From: Bacillus sp. BP-3
GTDB lineage: Bacteria; Bacillota; Bacilli; Bacillales; Bacillaceae_G
DNA length: 64,000 nt
NCBI RefSeq assembly: GCF_028401955.1
Contig: NZ_JAQOTJ010000008.1
Location: 62,001 to 126,000 of the forward strand
Reading direction: 5' to 3'
The notes under the pieces were generated by a model. That model searched no databases and was not told the DNA's origin. It saw only the letters and a program-made list of their open reading frames with translations. Position numbers and translations under genes: made by a program. Below, in pieces: positions 43,410-51,853 of the stretch (within the stretch, counting starts at the first letter, position 1; each line of letters opens with the position of its first letter).

Positions 43410-45198
43410 ACAATCCAATCGAGTACAAGCAGAATATCGTATTTTAAATCGTTTTTGTAATGCGTTAATTCGTGAAAAAAATTTATTAGAAAGTTGTGCT
43501 GTGCTAAAGCATGAGCATGGTATTGAAATTATAGATAGTATGAATGAAGCAGAATTATTACTAGAAGTGCAACAAGAAGGGGCATTTGAACGATATGAAT
43601 TTTCTTTCCCACTTCGCTTTAAAGTAAGAGGGCATGTGATATGGATTGATTCATTGCAAGTGTTCTTTGAAGAGGTAGCACCATTCTTTCAGCTCCATGT
43701 TTCAGATGCTCTGCAAAATGAATTACAGAACAGCGTTGAGAACTTAGAATTGGCTTATGAGGCAGGGGAACAAAAACAGGAATGGGTAAAACAACAGCTT
43801 GAAACAAACATGATGTTTTATGCGAAATACAAACCAAATAATCTATATCAATTTTTCGAAGAGTTAAAAAGATGTACGTCGTTTGATGAACTCTTATATA
43901 CAGAGTCATTAGTAATTGAAGGACATCCATTGCACCCTTCAACAAAAACAAAACTTGGTTTATCGAAAGAAGAAGTAAAGCGCTATGCACCTGAATTTGA
44001 ACAAGTTGTTCCGTTATATGTATTACTTGTTCATAAAGGTGTAATAGCAGTTACAGGAGAGCGTTTTGGAAAAACATTATTATATGAAAGTATGCCAGAT
44101 TTATATGAAACAGCATATGAAACATTAGTAAATCAAAGAAAACAAATGGAAGATTATTATCCATTTCTTGTTCACCCATGGCAATATGAACATGTGCTAA
44201 CCAAAGAGTATGATACGGATTTAGCAGAAGGGCGCATCATTCCAATTCCGTATCAACTTCCGTCCCGGGCGACGCTTTCATTTCGAACGATGAATCTACT
44301 AGAACTGTCGTATCATGTCAAGCTTCCGGTACGTGCGCAAGCTACGAGCGCGGTCAGAACGGTATCACCAGAAATAACTGTAAACGGACCGGTTCTTTCT
44401 TCGTTGTTTGATACGATTTACGCAAATGAGAAAGAGTTAGCACAGTCAGTAGTTGTTGTTCGTGAACGAGTTGGAGCTACTTTTACGAAAAATGATGATG
44501 TTCATTTAGGACGGAATCTTGCATTTATTTTACGAGAAAGCCCACATGTATATAAGCAAGAAGGAGAATTACTATGGGTTGGAGCTAGTTTAACAGCAAG
44601 TAATCCATTAAGAGAAGATGAACCGGTTATTGTAGATATGATGCGCACATATTTTGAAACTGAAACGATTGGTAAAAAAGAAGTATTTCATTATGTTGCT
44701 CACTATACGGAGAAAGTTATGATTCCTTTACTACAGCTTGTTTTACAATATGGAATTGCACTAGAAGGGCATATGCAAAACTCTATTATTGTTACAAAGA
44801 GCGGAGCAATCCAACGAATTTTTGTGCGTGATTTAGGAGGCGTGCGAATTCATAAGAAGACATTAGCGAAGGTAGTAGATATTGCGAATCTGAAAGAAGC
44901 AGTTGTATTTACAGATGATAGAAATGAAGTTTATAACAAGTTTATTCATTCCGTATTGCAAAACCACTTTGGAGATGTGTTATTTACATTAGCTCTTGCG
45001 ATAGACGACGTACAGGAAAAAGAGTTATGGGGAATCGTTGCTGCGATTGTGAAAGAGTATATGGTCGATGCAACAGAAGAGCAAAAAGCAGCCATATTTG
45101 CAGATCAAATTGAAACAAAAGCATTGTTTTCCATGAGAATACAAGATCAAGCGAAATCTTATTTATATACAAAGTTTCATAATCCGCTCTGTATATAA
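43393..45198 (+). CDS. sfaB: NIS siderophore synthetase, SfaB-like (IucA/IucC family)
   Basis: A 601-residue NIS synthetase, paralogous to the divergent gene. Motifs are GHPLHPSTK near residue 177, LVHPWQYE, 'SFRTMNLLEL', GIALEGHMQN and 'RDLGGVRIH'. It starts with TTG 43,393 after GGAAGGTGAAG and overlaps the exporter gene. By analogy with S. aureus SfaB it would attach the second citrate to citryl-D-ornithine. The two synthetases and their order are seen; substrate order is inferred. Confidence 0.85.
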   Translation: MSIQSKQSNRVQAEYRILNRFCNALIREKNLLESCAVLKHEHGIEIIDSMNEAELLLEVQQEGAFERYEFSFPLRFKVRGHVIWIDSLQVFFEEVAPFFQLHVSDALQNELQNSVENLELAYEAGEQKQEWVKQQLETNMMFYAKYKPNNLYQFFEELKRCTSFDELLYTESLVIEGHPLHPSTKTKLGLSKEEVKRYAPEFEQVVPLYVLLVHKGVIAVTGERFGKTLLYESMPDLYETAYETLVNQRKQMEDYYPFLVHPWQYEHVLTKEYDTDLAEGRIIPIPYQLPSRATLSFRTMNLLELSYHVKLPVRAQATSAVRTVSPEITVNGPVLSSLFDTIYANEKELAQSVVVVRERVGATFTKNDDVHLGRNLAFILRESPHVYKQEGELLWVGASLTASNPLREDEPVIVDMMRTYFETETIGKKEVFHYVAHYTEKVMIPLLQLVLQYGIALEGHMQNSIIVTKSGAIQRIFVRDLGGVRIHKKTLAKVVDIANLKEAVVFTDDRNEVYNKFIHSVLQNHFGDVLFTLALAIDDVQEKELWGIVAAIVKEYMVDATEEQKAAIFADQIETKALFSMRIQDQAKSYLYTKFHNPLCI

Positions 45199-45200
45199 AT

Positions 45201-45348
45201 ACAAAGTGAAAAAAACTTTCTTTTAGGTGGGAGGGAGCATCTGGCTGTGTATAGAATCGGTCAGAGCCTTTTCCTGCCACATGCAAGGATTAAAACAAAG
45301 TAGCGGTCATGTCTTGTTCTACATAGCAGCGACTTATATGTTGAAAAA
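45201..45348 (+). repeat. Dispersed repeat inserted between sfaB-like and sfaC-like genes
   Basis: About 148 bases run from AAAGTGAAAAAAACTTTC through GGAGCATCTGGCTGTGTATA to GCGACTTATATGTTGAAAAA. Its first half matches 39,320-39,420 and its last 20 bases match 33,341-33,360. It fills almost the whole gap before the racemase gene in an otherwise tightly packed operon. Confidence 0.55.
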
Positions 45349-45381
45349 TGAAAATTTATTTATGTAGCAGGAGGAAGCAAC

Positions 45382-46479
45382 ATGATGCCTATTATGAAAG
45401 TAAATCTTTCAAAATTGAAGCATAATGCTATGATGATGAAGCGATTATGTGAGCGTTCAAATCTGATATGTTTTCCAGTGACAAAAGGGATTGGCGCTGC
45501 GAGAGAGGTCATTGAAACGCTTCAAGAGGCAAAGTATACAAGATTTGCTGATTCTAGATTACAGCATCTTCATCACATTCGTTCTATTGTCGGAAAAGAA
45601 GCTGAGCTTTTATTGATTCGTACGCCAGCTTTGTCGGAAGTAGAAGAAACGGTTCGCTGTGCGGATATTAGTTTGAATTCTGAACTAAGTATCATAGAAG
45701 CATTAGGAAGAGCAGCGAGAACATATGGAAAAGTACATCGTGTCATTTTAATGGTTGATTTAGGTGATCTTCGTGAAGGAATGATGCCGCATCAAGTAGT
45801 AGAAGCAGCGCAAAGGGTATCAAATATTCCCGGAATTGCACTTGATGGTATTGGAGCAAACTTTACTTGCTTTAGTGGTGTGATTCCAACTGAGAGTTCT
45901 TTGCAAGAATTAACGCAATTAGCAAATTTAGTAGAAAAGGAAATAGGCGCACAACTTCGGTTTATCTCAGGAGGGAATTCAAGTTCGTTACCACTTATTA
46001 TGCAAAAGAAACATATTGGACGTGTCAATTCTCTACGGATTGGAGAAGCTATTTTTCTAGGAAAAGAAACAGCGTATGGAAAAAATATTCCCTTTATGTA
46101 CCAAGATGTATTTTCAATTGAAGCAGAAATCATCGAAATAAAAAGGAAGCCGTCTATGCCAAGGGGAGTCATTGGAAGAGATGCGTTTGGCCAAGTTCCG
46201 TCTTTTGAAGATAAAGGAGAGCGACTACGAGCAATTGTTGCAATCGGAAGACAGGATCTTGATATTAGCGGTTTACGAGCTTCTGATAAGAATATTGAAA
46301 TTCTGGGTGGAAGTAGTGATCATTTAATTGTTGATATAACGGATAGTACACCACACCGCATAGGGGACAAAATGACATTTGTTCCAGCGTATAGTGCATT
46401 GCAAAGCGGTATGGTTTCATCACTTGTACGAAAACAATATGTGTATGATGAAGTGCTGCAAAAAGCACTTATGTTATAA
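45382..46479 (+). CDS. sfaC: PLP-dependent amino-acid racemase, SfaC-like
   Basis: A 365-residue protein of the alanine-racemase-fold III type. The probable PLP lysine is K35 in CFPVTKGIGA, with 'VDLGDLREGMMP' and 'FISGGNSSSLP' as cofactor-phosphate and barrel motifs. This branch includes ornithine racemases. In S. aureus SfaC is thought to supply D-ornithine, the backbone of staphyloferrin A. An AGGAGGAAG ribosome site precedes ATG 45,382; the next codon is also ATG. Its place after the synthetases supports the role. Confidence 0.82.
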   Translation: MMPIMKVNLSKLKHNAMMMKRLCERSNLICFPVTKGIGAAREVIETLQEAKYTRFADSRLQHLHHIRSIVGKEAELLLIRTPALSEVEETVRCADISLNSELSIIEALGRAARTYGKVHRVILMVDLGDLREGMMPHQVVEAAQRVSNIPGIALDGIGANFTCFSGVIPTESSLQELTQLANLVEKEIGAQLRFISGGNSSSLPLIMQKKHIGRVNSLRIGEAIFLGKETAYGKNIPFMYQDVFSIEAEIIEIKRKPSMPRGVIGRDAFGQVPSFEDKGERLRAIVAIGRQDLDISGLRASDKNIEILGGSSDHLIVDITDSTPHRIGDKMTFVPAYSALQSGMVSSLVRKQYVYDEVLQKALML

Positions 46480-46522
46480 AGTGAAACGAGAGCTATTGCT
46501 CGCCAGTCGAGTGTATGAATCA

Positions 46523-46547
46523 TTCCCCAACACTTTTTTTGGGGGAA
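46523..46547 (+). terminator. Terminator after the racemase gene
   Basis: TTCCCC and GGGGAA enclose a T-rich loop. It splits biosynthesis from the uptake operon, which has its own Fur box. Confidence 0.55.
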
Positions 46548-46585
46548 ATAATAGACAATTCCTAAAATTATGCTATCATATTAGA

Positions 46586-46600
46586 TGAAAATGATTATCA
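46586..46600. promoter_or_regulatory. Fur box before the iron-siderophore lipoprotein gene
   Basis: TGAAAATGATTATCA differs at one position from the 7-1-7 Fur consensus TGATAATNATTATCA. It lies 27 bases before the lipoprotein start, where it would cover the promoter. Confidence 0.8.
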
Positions 46601-46626
46601 ATATTACTCGTATGGGGGATTACATA

Positions 46627-47589
46627 ATGAACAAGAAAAAAATGAGTACTTTACTTGTAGCGATGTCATTAGCGGTGGGGGCGCTTACTGGCTGCAGTGG
46701 AGGGGCAAAAGAAACAGCTAAAAAAGAAGATAAAGTAGAAGCAAAAAATCAAGCGGGGGCAGTGAAAATTAAACATGAGTGGGGAGAAACAGAGTTAAAA
46801 GAGACACCAAAAAATATTGTAACTCTTGACTTTTCATTTATTGATACATTAATAGATTTAGGTGTTACACCAGTTGCAAATGCTGGAGTAGGGAAAACGA
46901 AAATTCCAGAATATTTACAGGATAAAGCATCGAAAGTCAAAGATGTTGGGGAACGAAAAGCACCAAACTTAGAAGTGATTTCATCAGTGAAACCTGATTT
47001 AATTATTGCAAGTAAAGATCGACACAATATGATTCAAAAAGAATTAAAAGACATTGCTCCAACAATTGCATTTGATGATAACAGTTATGAAGAAGTAATG
47101 AAAAATATGGACACCATTGCTAAAGCAGTTGGAAAAGAAGAGCAAGCAAAAAAGATTCGTACAGAATTACAAGATAAAATTTCAAAAGCAAAAGAGAAAG
47201 TAAAAGGAAATCCATCAGTACTTGTTATTGGTGCTTTTGATGATGAGTTTTCTGTATGGATTAAAGATTCATTTATTGGTTCGTTAATGACAGATGTTGG
47301 CGTGAAGTACGCATATGAAGGGAAAAAAGAAAAAACAGAAGGTAAAGCAGAAATTGCCAAAATTACGATGGAACGTCTAAATGAAATCAATCCAGACTAT
47401 ATCTTCTTATATGGAGAAAATGTAGAGAAGTTTAAAAATAATCCACTGTACAATAACTTAAAAGCAGTAAAAGAAAAGCATGTCATTAATGTGGATCGTA
47501 ATCTTTGGGCACGTGGGCGCGGACCAATTGCAGCAGATAAAATTTTAGATGAGGCACTCCCGGCATTAACAGGTCAGTCTTCTAAATAA
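46627..47589 (+). CDS. htsA: Iron-siderophore binding lipoprotein, HtsA-like
   Basis: A 320-residue lipoprotein. The signal peptide ends in the lipobox LTGC with the lipidated Cys23, followed by a FecB/FhuD-type class III binding domain ('TPKNIVTLDFSFIDTLIDLGV', 'APNLEVISSVKPDLIIAS'). The frame extends to 46,585, but ATG 46,627 starts the signal sequence. Next to a staphyloferrin-A-like locus the natural ligand is probably the same ferric siderophore, as with HtsA. Confidence 0.88.
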   Translation: MNKKKMSTLLVAMSLAVGALTGCSGGAKETAKKEDKVEAKNQAGAVKIKHEWGETELKETPKNIVTLDFSFIDTLIDLGVTPVANAGVGKTKIPEYLQDKASKVKDVGERKAPNLEVISSVKPDLIIASKDRHNMIQKELKDIAPTIAFDDNSYEEVMKNMDTIAKAVGKEEQAKKIRTELQDKISKAKEKVKGNPSVLVIGAFDDEFSVWIKDSFIGSLMTDVGVKYAYEGKKEKTEGKAEIAKITMERLNEINPDYIFLYGENVEKFKNNPLYNNLKAVKEKHVINVDRNLWARGRGPIAADKILDEALPALTGQSSK

Positions 47590-47602
47590 GGAGTTGGAGA
47601 CT

Positions 47603-48634
47603 TTGTATCATACACAAACTAGAAGCAGACGGGCATTACACCCGTATGCTTCTTCTACTTTGCAATTTATTTTCTTTTTTCTACTATTAGTAATGGTTGG
47701 AGCTCTCTCTGCATTATTTCGTGTAAAAGGATTATCATTTCATAACATATCGGAAGTATTTGCAACGGATACAAAAAATTTAATTTACTATACAGTTTGG
47801 CAAGTACGTGTACCGCGTGTCGTGCTAGGAGCTTTACTTGGCGCGGCATTAGCTGTTGCCGGGTGTCTATTACAAGGGATTACGCGAAATCCGTTATCTG
47901 ATCCAGAAAATATTGGAATAAATCAAGGAGCTTCTTGTTTTGTTGTCATTGCCCTTTTACTATTTGGAGAGAAGGATACGAGTTTTATTATTTTGCTAGC
48001 AGCTTTTCTTGGGGCGGCTGCAGGTGGAAGTGTGATTTATTCATTAGCATTTCGCGGTGAATATACACCTTCACGTCTTGTGCTTGCTGGGATTGCGATG
48101 AGTCTATTCCTTGGATCATTAACGACAGGAGCGATTTTGTTATATGAAACACAACTAACAGAGATTTTATATTGGATGGCTGGAAAGTTATCAGGGGCAA
48201 ACTGGCAAGATATAAAAATGATGTTAGTTTCGGCAGTTCCTGTTATGATTCTTGTGTTTTTTCTAGCAAATCAATTGAATATTTTATCTCTTGGTGAAGA
48301 GACAGCACGTGGACTTGGTGTAAATGTACTTTGGATTCGGAGACTATTTGCGTTTTTAATTGTTATTCTTGTCGGTAGCACGGTTGCGGTAGCTGGACCG
48401 ATTGGATTTATCGGACTTATAGTTCCACATATTGCAAGAAAACTAGTTGGTCAAGATTATCGAATTATTATACCATTTTCGGCATTGCTCGGTGCTAATC
48501 TTCTTGTCATCGCAGATTTTGCAGCGCAATGGGTGTCTTATCCAGCGGATACACCTGTTGGCGTTATTACAGCACTTTTAGGTACACCATTCTTCATATA
48601 TTTAATGAGAAGGAAGAGAGGTGCTGTGAAATGA
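47603..48634 (+). CDS. htsB: FecCD-type iron-siderophore permease, HtsB-like
   Basis: A 343-residue permease with about ten helices and the FecCD motifs 'WQVRVPRVVLGALLGAALAVAGCLLQGITRNPLSDPENIG' (in part) and 'GPIGFIGLIVPHIAR'. AAGGAG at 47,588-47,593 suggests TTG 47,603 rather than TTG 47,594. It overlaps the next permease by ATGA, indicating a heterodimer. Confidence 0.9.
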   Translation: MYHTQTRSRRALHPYASSTLQFIFFFLLLVMVGALSALFRVKGLSFHNISEVFATDTKNLIYYTVWQVRVPRVVLGALLGAALAVAGCLLQGITRNPLSDPENIGINQGASCFVVIALLLFGEKDTSFIILLAAFLGAAAGGSVIYSLAFRGEYTPSRLVLAGIAMSLFLGSLTTGAILLYETQLTEILYWMAGKLSGANWQDIKMMLVSAVPVMILVFFLANQLNILSLGEETARGLGVNVLWIRRLFAFLIVILVGSTVAVAGPIGFIGLIVPHIARKLVGQDYRIIIPFSALLGANLLVIADFAAQWVSYPADTPVGVITALLGTPFFIYLMRRKRGAVK

Positions 48635-49608
48635 AGAAGCTTGGCCGATTTACAATTGTTATCATAGTAGGTTTTATATTGCTAATTGCGCTTTCTCTGC
48701 TAAGTTTACGGCTTGGCGCTGTACCAACACCACTTGCTGAGATTATAGAAGGACTGATGATAGGAGAAGGTGTTGTACTAAAATATCGTTTACCGCGTCT
48801 TATCATAGCGATTTTAGTTGGAATTAACATGGCGTTATCAGGATCGATTTTACAAAGTGTAACACGAAATCCCCTTGCAGCACCTGATATTATTGGAGTT
48901 TCTGCTGGCGGAGGATTAGCAGCTGTTATTATGCTCCTTATGTTTCCGAGTGTACCGGCAATTATGCTCCCTATTGCTGCATTTGTCGGGGCGATGATTG
49001 CGAGTTTGCTTGTGTATGTATTATCGTATCAAAAAGGAGGAGTAAAACCGGAGCGTCTTGCACTATGCGGCGTTGCCATTTCTACGGGTTTACAGGCCCT
49101 TATTACATTTATTATTGTGAAATTTGCGGTTGATTCCTCACAAGCTCTTGTATGGCTAAAGGGAAGTTTATATGCAAGGTCTTGGGAACATGTTGATATG
49201 CTATGGCCATGGACGATAATTGGAGCGGTCATTACATTTGCAAGTTATAAACAAATGAATCTTTTATTATTAAATGAAGAAATAGTAAAAGGTTTAGGCA
49301 TGCGTATTAATGCTGTTCGTCTTGTGCTAATCGGCGTAGCTGTTGCCTTAGCGGCCAGTTCAGTAGCGGTAGGAGGGACAATTAGTTTTGTAGGGCTCGT
49401 TATCCCACATGCGGCGCGACTTCTTGTTGGGTCAGACAGTAGATTGTTTTTGCCAGTTTCAGCGTTATTTGGTGCAATACTCGTTACGGGTGCAGATATG
49501 ATGGGGAGAATTATTATTCCGCCAATTGAAATACCAGCTGGTATTATTACAGCTCTTGTTGGCGCACCGTATTTTATATATTTACTCGTGATTAGAAAAA
49601 GAACATAG
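48631..49608 (+). CDS. htsC: FecCD-type iron-siderophore permease, HtsC-like
   Basis: A 325-residue permease with the same family motifs: 'YRLPRLIIAILVGINMALSG', 'TRNPLAAPDIIG' and 'GTISFVGLVIPHAAR'. The open frame reaches back to 48,529, but the ATGA overlap at 48,631 with GAGAGG upstream marks the true start. It pairs with the preceding permease. Confidence 0.9.
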   Translation: MKKLGRFTIVIIVGFILLIALSLLSLRLGAVPTPLAEIIEGLMIGEGVVLKYRLPRLIIAILVGINMALSGSILQSVTRNPLAAPDIIGVSAGGGLAAVIMLLMFPSVPAIMLPIAAFVGAMIASLLVYVLSYQKGGVKPERLALCGVAISTGLQALITFIIVKFAVDSSQALVWLKGSLYARSWEHVDMLWPWTIIGAVITFASYKQMNLLLLNEEIVKGLGMRINAVRLVLIGVAVALAASSVAVGGTISFVGLVIPHAARLLVGSDSRLFLPVSALFGAILVTGADMMGRIIIPPIEIPAGIITALVGAPYFIYLLVIRKRT

Positions 49609-49641
49609 TCTCCTCTAAATAACAAATAAGGAGTGAACAAG

Positions 49642-50463
49642 ATGACCAGTTTACATACGGAACAGTTAGAGCTTACGTACGGAAATCAAACGATTATTAA
49701 TCATCTCGATTTATATATTCCAGAAGGAAAAATTACGGCACTAGTCGGCCGAAATGGATGCGGGAAGTCAACGATTTTAAAATCGTTAGCACGGCTGCTG
49801 CAACCAACTAAGGGTCACGTATATTTAGATGGTAAAGCCATTCATACGATGCCAACAAAGGAAGTATCAAAGAAATTGGCAATTTTACCACAATCACCGA
49901 CGGCACCTGAAGGATTAACGGTAGAAGGTCTCGTTTGGCATGGGCGTTATCCGCATCAACGCTTACTTGGAAAGCGAACGGAGAAGGACCATGAAATGGT
50001 AAACTGGGCGCTTGAAGTAACTGGAATGAATCAATTTACAGATCGTACATTAGAAGAACTGTCAGGTGGACAGCGGCAGCGCGTTTGGATTGCGATGGCA
50101 CTTGCGCAAGATACGGAGTTATTATTACTAGATGAACCGACAACGTATTTAGATATGGCCCATCAGTTAGAAATATTAGAGTTATTGAAAAAATTAAATG
50201 AAGAAGAAAATCGAACGGTTGTTATGGTTGTACATGATTTAAATCATGCCGCTAAATATGCACATCATATTGTTGCGATTAAAGATGGAGATAAAGTAAT
50301 GGAGGGAGCACCAAATGATATTTTAAATGATGAATTGTTTGAAACAGTGTTTGGTGTGAAAGCTCGTGTTGTATATGATCCAGTTGCAATGACGTATATG
50401 TGTACACCGTATGCATTACTTTCAGAGAAAAAAGAAAAGCTCGAAGAAAGAATTGTTGGATGA
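49642..50463 (+). CDS. ABC transporter ATPase for the siderophore importer
   Basis: A 273-residue FecE/FhuC-type ATPase. It has Walker A GRNGCGKST at residues 36-44, the signature LSGGQRQRVWIAMAL, Walker B LLLLDEPT, and the switch histidine in VVHDLNH. AAGGAGTG precedes ATG 49,642. It lies in the same operon as the lipoprotein and permeases. In S. aureus HtsBC borrows the separate FhuC ATPase, so the built-in ATPase is a difference. Confidence 0.92.
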   Translation: MTSLHTEQLELTYGNQTIINHLDLYIPEGKITALVGRNGCGKSTILKSLARLLQPTKGHVYLDGKAIHTMPTKEVSKKLAILPQSPTAPEGLTVEGLVWHGRYPHQRLLGKRTEKDHEMVNWALEVTGMNQFTDRTLEELSGGQRQRVWIAMALAQDTELLLLDEPTTYLDMAHQLEILELLKKLNEEENRTVVMVVHDLNHAAKYAHHIVAIKDGDKVMEGAPNDILNDELFETVFGVKARVVYDPVAMTYMCTPYALLSEKKEKLEERIVG

Positions 50464-50498
50464 AAAACTGTTGAGAGAAGATTCTCAGCAGTTTTTTT
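50463..50498 (+). terminator. Terminator closing the siderophore uptake operon
   Basis: AAAAACTGTTGAGA pairs with TCTCAGCAGTTTTT and is followed by Ts. Confidence 0.85.
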
Positions 50499-50695
50499 AT
50501 CGGGAATTTTAGCTCGCTATTTCGCATCTCAAGATGGAGAAAGAAGTGCAAATAATAAAGTTATTTCATTTTATTGTAGGCTGTTTTCTCAAAGATTGTT
50601 GTTTTTGTAACATAAAACATAAAAGGAACATACGTTTTGGTTTTTGGAATTTTATGTTATAATTATATTAACTTAATTTAGAAAGAGGGATTAAT

Positions 50696-51199
50696 TTGAG
50701 TGAAGTGAAAAATATAATTAGTTATTTTAATCATTATTCATTGTGGTTAACCACTTTAAAAGAAATCGATGAAACATTATGGTTTAAACCCATAGCTGAT
50801 GGTAAATGGTCTGTAAGTGAGATAATAGCACATATTATAAATTGGGATAATCATTTATTAACAGAAGTCCTCCCATCTGTACAAAATGAAAAGGGAATGA
50901 AGTTTCCAGATTTTGATACACATAATAAAAAGGCGTCAAACTACGCAAAATCAGGTATATCACAATCAAAACTTCTTGAAGAAGCAAAAAATACAAGGGA
51001 ACTACTTGTAAAAGAACTTAACGAACTACCAACCGAAAAATTAAAAAGGCCATTAACTGCAAACGGTGTAACTCATTGTCCACATACTGGAACTCCTTAT
51101 TCACTTATATATATTGTAAAGGAATTTACAGACCATGATAACCATCATCAAAGACAAATTATACAATTTCTAGGGGGGAACAGTCTATTTATAAAATAA
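50696..51199 (+). CDS. DinB-family protein
   Basis: A 167-residue four-helix-bundle protein. 'NIISYFNHYSLWLTTLKEIDE', 'KWSVSEIIAHIINWDNHLL' and 'EFTDHDNHHQRQIIQF' contain the three histidines (in AHIINWD and DHDNHH) that bind metal in this family. It starts with TTG 50,696 after AGAGGGA. Related proteins are bacillithiol- or thiol-dependent transferases. A degenerate copy lies at 15,320-15,800. Confidence 0.87.
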   Translation: MSEVKNIISYFNHYSLWLTTLKEIDETLWFKPIADGKWSVSEIIAHIINWDNHLLTEVLPSVQNEKGMKFPDFDTHNKKASNYAKSGISQSKLLEEAKNTRELLVKELNELPTEKLKRPLTANGVTHCPHTGTPYSLIYIVKEFTDHDNHHQRQIIQFLGGNSLFIK

Positions 51200-51263
51200 A
51201 GGTGTAGCTTAAAATCAGGCTTGATTAAAAGTGTTCCTCAAAACTGGATTGTACGATAAAATA

Positions 51264-51415
51264 AAGTGAAACTTCCATCAGTGGGTAGCTTCATCACCCA
51301 CTGACGGTTAGTTGAACCAATCGGGCTTTTACGGGCAGTTATCCCCAACCTATCTTCTTTGCTTCCCTCTGAATCTTGAGATGGGGGTCTTACTGCCCGT
51401 TAATGCGGGATAAAA
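51264..51415 (+). repeat. bcr1-like dispersed repeat, complete copy
   Basis: About 152 bases from AAGTGAAACTTCCATCAGTG to CCGTTAATGCGGGATAAA. Inside it GTGGGT...ACCCAC and TGCCCGT...ACGGGCA can pair, giving a folded RNA. The length and texture match the B. cereus group repeat bcr1 as I remember it. A second copy is at 63,192-63,310. A hairpin with GCCATTTTGA and TCAAAATGGC follows at 51,418-51,455. Nothing else is seen in 51,200-51,544. Confidence 0.6.
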
Positions 51416-51544
51416 AGAAGCCATTTTGAAAAAGCCTAGTCAAAATGGCATTTATGTTTGAATGTAGATTTTTGGTTTCATGGAAAAGTTGATTATTTCT
51501 TTTGATGTTAACTAAATGCTTTAAGAAATACTATTATGTTATTT

Positions 51545-51853
51545 TTAACTTAGTATTTTATTTAGCACTGTAGTTGCTTTCGGCCATCCAACATAAAAAG
51601 CCATATGTGTTATCAAAGCAATAATTTCTTTTTCGTTAATTCCATTCTTTTTAGCTAACTGTAGATGAAATGGTAGTTGCTCCGTACTGCCAATACTAAT
51701 TAGAGCGGAAAGGGTAATTAAACTTCTTTCTTTTGATGTTAATGCCGGATCTCTCCATACCTTTTCAAATAATATGTTTTCACCGTAATCAACAAACTCG
51801 GGAGCAATCTCTCTCATTTTCTTTGGTATATTGGAGTCGATACGATCATTCAT
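51545..51853 (-). CDS. Carboxymuconolactone decarboxylase (CMD) family protein
   Basis: A 102-residue helical protein with 'VWRDPALTSKERSLITLSALI' and 'GINEKEIIALITHMAFYVGWPKA', the CMD fold signature. It has no cysteines, so it is not an AhpD-type peroxidase. It shares a one-base overlap with the tautomerase gene, and the pair is divergent from a LysR regulator. Confidence 0.87.
   Translation of the reverse strand: MNDRIDSNIPKKMREIAPEFVDYGENILFEKVWRDPALTSKERSLITLSALISIGSTEQLPFHLQLAKKNGINEKEIIALITHMAFYVGWPKATTVLNKILS

Noticed and set aside
40107-45198. Petrobactin (asbA/asbB) synthetases
   Set aside because: Petrobactin loci place asbA and asbB in one operon followed by asbCDEF for dihydroxybenzoate handling. 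Here the synthetases are divergent and the partners are an MFS exporter and a racemase.
45382-46479. Housekeeping alanine racemase (alr/dal)
   Set aside because: Sequence around the PLP lysine (VTKGIGA) and the overall pattern fit the ornithine-racemase-like branch better, and the gene sits in a siderophore operon.
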